Assembly: GCA_949130495.1 (NCBI GenBank) | Contig: OX422216.1 | Location: 104,663,967-104,727,966, forward strand | Reading direction: 5' to 3' | DNA length: 64,000 bases | From: Sambucus nigra | Lineage: Eukaryota > Streptophyta > Magnoliopsida > Dipsacales > Adoxaceae | Program-made: the position numbers and the translations under genes | The notes under the pieces: model-generated | Seen by the model: the letters and a program-made list of their open reading frames with translations, nothing else | The model's database searches: none | Told to the model about the DNA's origin: nothing | Part shown: positions 60,306-64,000 of the stretch, piece by piece | Layout: each line of letters opens with the position of its first letter | How positions within the stretch are numbered: the stretch's first letter is position 1

Positions 60306-60915
60306 TTGAATTTGACGTTTGGAAAAAGAATTGATTTTTTGGAAAAAGAAAATTATCGTTTTAAATCCGCTATGGATCTTTTGCAAAGGGTTCAAAGTCA
60401 AAGAGATTTTTATCATGAGAAATTTGTTTCTTTGGACAATGAATATAATGCCTTAAAATTGTCCAAAAAGGAGTGTGACGATAGAGTCATGGTTTTAGAA
60501 AAAGAATTGGAGGAATCTAAAAATTCTAGGATTTGCGTTTGTACCAAAGAGGATAAAAATATTTTAATCGATGAGTTTGTGGCACATGAGGAGACTCTTA
60601 GGAACAAGTAAAAATTTAGAGAAGGAGCCCCTAAAAATTAAAGAGTCTAATTCTTTGCTTGAGTACAAAATTTTGGAGTTGAAAAATGATTTGACAGAGT
60701 CGAGTAGTGTTGGTAGAAATGGTAGGGGCTTATCGTGTTCTCATGTTTCGAGTGTAAAGACAAGACCATTATTTGTTTTAGAGGGTCAATCAATCCCAAG
60801 GACATTAGAAAGGTCACCTCATAGTGTCGTTCCACCCGTTTATACATGTTCACATTGTAGTAGGAAAGGTCACCTTTGTCTTGTTTCGATCTTCAAAATG
60901 GTCCTAGGAAGTTGA
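60306..60915 (+). pseudogene. E4 Gag fragment, copy 2
   Basis: Matches copy 1 (FLEKENYRFKSAMDLLQ...) to a TAA at 60609. About 55 bp of copy 1 are deleted there and the frame changes, resuming as EPLKIKESNSLLEYKILEL. The knuckle reads CSHCSRKGHLCLVS, with Ser for the final Cys. The following 60916-61113 is non-coding and joins directly to the third LTR fragment. Confidence 0.7.
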
Positions 60916-61113
60916 AATCTAGTGTTCCCTTGGTTCCCCAAACCCCCATGCATCATTGTGCACCTATATGGGTCAGGAAATCACTTTTAGAGGCACTAGA
61001 TGTTATACTAGTTGATTCTCGGTTGCTGGCGCATGATTCTTCTCTTGCTAGATGATTGTGTTTGCATGTTTGTCATACGCTAGTTGTGCTTTATGTTATA
61101 TTCTTTCTAGTGT

Positions 61114-61287
61114 TGTCATGATCACCTACACGTAGTTGTATGTTTTAGGGCTGAATTAAATTAGTTTAAAAATTGACTCCAATTAAATAATTTTATATTG
61201 GAAATTTGCTAATTGGCTTAAATCGATATCACCATACATTTACAAATTGGTATTAGAGATTGTTTAACCGATCATCATACTTTCACA
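61114..61287 (+). repeat. E4 third LTR, 3' end only
   Basis: Matches the last part of LTR1 from CATGATCCACTACACG onward and ends CTTTCACA, followed by AAAGCTT. It sets the right border of E4. Confidence 0.7.
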
Positions 61288-61293
61288 AAAGCT

Positions 61294-62055
61294 TGATACT
61301 AACCTCATGTCGCAAGTCACTCACTTCGTGGAGCAACATACCAACCGAGTCACAATTCGTGCACTTGGCTAATGGCCTCCACAAGATCCTTCCATGAAAC
61401 TAAGTTCACTCTAGGCGTCTACCTATGGGACTCACACCTAGGTCTTATGCTAATCCATTCACTTTGGCAAAACAATACTGTGTGCTAAGCTTCATCGAGT
61501 TCTAAGACTATACCATGTCCTCAAGTTATCATCCTTCTCCTTATAACCAGATCCACTGACTGCCATGTCAGCCAATCATAAGGTCATTAATTCTAAGGCG
61601 GGTAGATACCATGATCAAACTATGTGGACGATAATGCAACCGCCCACACATAGAACTTTTTGGAATAGCAAGGATACCTTAATTAAGGGTGCACCCAGTT
61701 ATCGAGCTGCATTGACCATGCCAGGTCTAACCGCACTCTACTGGGTGAAACTGCTCCATACCATAACCTGGTTCAAGTTTGGGCCACCACAATCGTGGTA
61801 ACACTATCCTCGATCACTGGAACTGAAAGGAACATGAGAATAAAAAAGAATGAACAACCGTCTTGAAAAAATCCCATTTTCACGCATAGGACTATGATTT
61901 ACGAAAGGCGAACCTACGCCACACGCTTTGAAGTTTACGACTCCTTCTAGAAATTATCATTAGGTACCAACCTAGGCACACATCCTAGTTCGAATCACCA
62001 ACTATGACGAATCAGATCACAAACTGTTCAGACTCATAAGAGAAAAGCCAAATAC
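61294..62055. repeat. Repeat X, right part
   Basis: Aligns with 1090-1870. No recognised domain. It breaks off at the Tekay LTR fragment on its right. Confidence 0.6.
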
Positions 62056-62949
62056 GAACCCATAATTTAATGACTACAATTTCTCCTTATAAATCTGCTT
62101 TCACGTCATCAAAAGATATATTTTGTATATAACATTCATCCAATAACATTCTACATGCAATCCCTATATCATATTATGAATCCTACCTCCAATTTCATGG
62201 GTTTTCATCAAACTTCCAATATAAGACAATTATTCAATTCTAAGCATGGAAGAAACATTCGCTTGAAATTAATGTAATTAAACCACTTGCCTTAGATGTT
62301 CTGATTTGATGTGAAGGATTGAAGGTTGATTCTCCTCCCTCTCTGTACAAATTTCTTCTAAAGATTGTGATGGTGGCTAGGGCTTCCTTTTGGAACTTCT
62401 TAAGGCTTTCCTATAACTCCCGTAGCCCTCTAACTTCCCAAATGCAGATAATGGCTTAGTGGGTTCTTTTCTAATATAAAAATAACTTCTAAAATTCGTG
62501 GGTTTTAATTCCCTTATTTTTAAAATTACCAAACTACCCTTTTGGGTTGCCGGTGTGGCCTAAAAATGCCCCGGGACCCAAACTAAACCCCCGATTAGTG
62601 TTTTCTGACTATTTCGACCCTTCCGGACACGTTGGCGCACTCAAAATGACCATTCGGTTGATAAAAATAAAATTCACTTTTTAATTCAATTAATTATGTT
62701 CCTGACGCGACTGACACGCGCGTCCCAATTAAATTTCCCAAATTGCCGTATATCTACCTCGTGACAATTTAGACATCATCAATACTCATGTATTACCATA
62801 CATACTTGGAAATAATAAATTTTTAACATCATAATCAAATACCAACTCACATTTCGTTAGTATTTATACCCGGATTAATTTCAAATTAATTCTCATTTAA
62901 TTTAATTAATCCCTTAAATAAATATCAATAAAATTACGGGGTATTACAT
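62056..62949 (-). mobile_element. Tekay-type LTR fragment, 5' part
   Basis: The minus strand starts TGTAATACCCCGTAAT at 62949 and follows the E0 LTR through the U3 block (62568-62655), the donor AAG|GCAAGT (complement 62285-62292) and about 230 bp of the predicted intron, then stops. About two thirds of the LTR is missing. Confidence 0.85.
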
Positions 62950-63224
62950 CATTTTATTTATATTTTACTTATCCTGTTACACAACTATGCACCTTCATGA
63001 CCATTCTCAAGTCTTCAAAAAGAAGAATCATTGATGACATTTTCATGATTGAAGATCGTTCATCCCAACTTTAATCGAGAAAAGTTATGAGGTGGTTTGG
63101 TAAAGCTTAAAATGTTCAGGGGTTGTTTTTAATAGAGTTTGTTTTTAAAAGTTTTCAAAATGTTTTAAAATAATTTTTGAGAATTTTGATTTCTTTCCTA
63201 ACTCGTTAAAATTATCTAACATGT

Positions 63225-63395
63225 CATTCGAATGAGATACAATGGATCATTAGAACGAGTTTCCTTCCTGCGAACGCATTCTGGAGCATCGCCTTTTTGG
63301 TCACCTCTGCAATGTCGTTCGAAGTATCATTGGAAAACCATTGGAATGAGATCAGGTACATCATTCGAATGAGGTAGCAGTTCATTCGAACAAGT
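63225..63395 (+). repeat. Palindrome cluster, last LTR
   Basis: TCATTCGAATGAG-type units, 60-230 bp upstream of the TATA box. Confidence 0.7.
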
Positions 63396-63456
63396 ATGGG
63401 TTTTAAATAAATCTTTTCCAATTCTTTGATCCCTATCTCTTTACAACAACTTTACC

Positions 63457-63465
63457 TATAAATAG
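63457..63465 (+). promoter_or_regulatory. TATA box, last LTR
   Basis: TATAAATAG, a strong plant TATA match, at the same place as in the E4 LTRs. Confidence 0.65.
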
Positions 63466-64000
63466 AGATGCATGATTAGACTTTTTGTGAAGATTTTTTT
63501 GAGTTATTTTTTTATCAAACTTTACAATTTTTTCATCCAAACCCCTTAGATCTTTTAGGATCACTTTCCTAAACCAAGAAGAACACAATACAAAGTTCTA
63601 AACCCTTGTAGAGAAATTATGTACTATTGATTTGTGGAGTCGAGGCACTACAGCTAAAAAAAGAAGGGAATTGTATATTCCAAAGGATGATCAGTGGATA
63701 CCGAGTGAATGTCTACTTTCCCTGGGTGGTGATGGACTGCATCATTTTCTGTTAAAGATTCGAAGATGCCATAGCATTAAACTTAGTGCAACTCTAAGTT
63801 GTTTGTAAGCCTTTCATTTTCTGTTGAATCTTAAATAATGCATAATTAAAGGGTTTGCTCGAAAGGGATTTTCCCTCTATTTCTTCTTCTTCTTGTTTAG
63901 ATTGTAGATTTAGACTTTATACAATTTTGCATGTTCACTTTAAATTAAACCAAGATAAAAATTTTGGTAAAAAGTGAATCTTTGTGTGAGTAACGTAAGA

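Larger units (their letters stand above)
55409..61288 (+). mobile_element. E4, Copia-like gag-only element in a tandem array
   Basis: LTR1 (55409-56503), interior 1 (56504-59071), LTR2 (59072-60121), interior 2 (60122-61113) and the last 174 bp of a third LTR (61114-61287). The outer flanks both read AAGCT (55404-55408, 61289-61293), one base off perfect TG...CA borders. Only a Gag fragment is coded; no protease, RT or integrase is present. This fits the described TR-GAG class of non-autonomous elements; the Copia assignment is by gag style, short LTR and PPT context. Confidence 0.75.
62950..64000 (+). mobile_element. Copia-like LTR, partial
   Basis: From about 63400 it follows the E4 LTR layout: TATAAATAG (63457-63465), CTTGTAGAGAA (63605 region), a GGCACTAC stretch, then the AAAGGGATTTTCCCT region. 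A palindrome cluster (63225-63395) precedes the TATA box. The left end is unclear and the right end is outside the window. Confidence 0.5.

Overview
The window is plant nuclear DNA from a repeat-packed, probably pericentromeric or intergenic region of a eudicot. I see no host gene. Almost every base belongs to retrotransposons: Ty3/Gypsy chromoviruses of the Tekay/Del type (LTRs near 3 kb, initiator-Met-tRNA primer sites, Gag with a zinc knuckle, protease-RT-RNaseH-integrase order, and a C-terminal chromodomain-like tail), a gag-only Ty1/Copia-type derivative, two 5'-truncated L1-type LINEs and one hairpin MITE. I could not assign a species.

The layout is a nest of insertions. Left part: a minus-strand LTR fragment (1-1076), a dispersed repeat called X here (1077-1995), an odd LTR (S, 1996-4539), then a complete but decayed plus-strand Tekay element E0 (4599-15299). 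E0 abuts the 5' end of a minus-strand element E6 of another LTR family, F (leader 15300-16311, primer site 16312-16323, LTR 16327-19625 carrying a LINE fragment). E6 lies in a second F-family LTR (19626-21838). X resumes at 21839.

X is interrupted by E2, a minus-strand Tekay element (22247-55349, target duplication CACAT). E2 itself received E3 (26341-37875, duplication CGTCA, itself hit by a LINE at 34050-36893), a MITE (42437-42753) and E1 (43242-54024, duplication ATTAT). Without its guests E2 is about 10.5 kb. X continues at 55355-55408, is split by the Copia-like array E4 (55409-61288, flanked by AAGCT) and ends near 62055. A Tekay LTR fragment (62056-62949, minus) and part of another Copia-like LTR (62950-64000) close the window. 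The empty sites can be checked inside the window: sister LTRs show the unoccupied E1, LINE and MITE sites, the E2 pol frame runs across the E3 site, and the X copy at 1077 shows the unoccupied E4 site.

E1 is the youngest element. Its LTRs have equal length (2966 bp) and about 22 single-base differences by eye, and its pol frame is open over 1163 codons, but gag has four nonsense codons and a damaged zinc knuckle. Most nonsense codons in E0, E1 and E2 are CAG-to-TAG, as expected from deamination of methylated CHG cytosines.

The most interesting signals are non-coding and shared by LTR lineages that otherwise differ greatly: (1) a GC-type splice donor (AG|GCAAGT) 640-695 bp into the LTR paired with an AG|GTGCYCAGCC acceptor near its 3' end, suggesting a 1.6-1.9 kb intron inside the LTR leader; (2) a hairpin just after that acceptor whose stem is kept by G-U wobble changes; (3) a cluster of family-specific perfect palindromes at a fixed place, directly upstream of TATA boxes in the Copia and F families; (4) a conserved U3 block around CGGAAGGGTCGAGATAGTCAG. 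All functional readings of these are inference.
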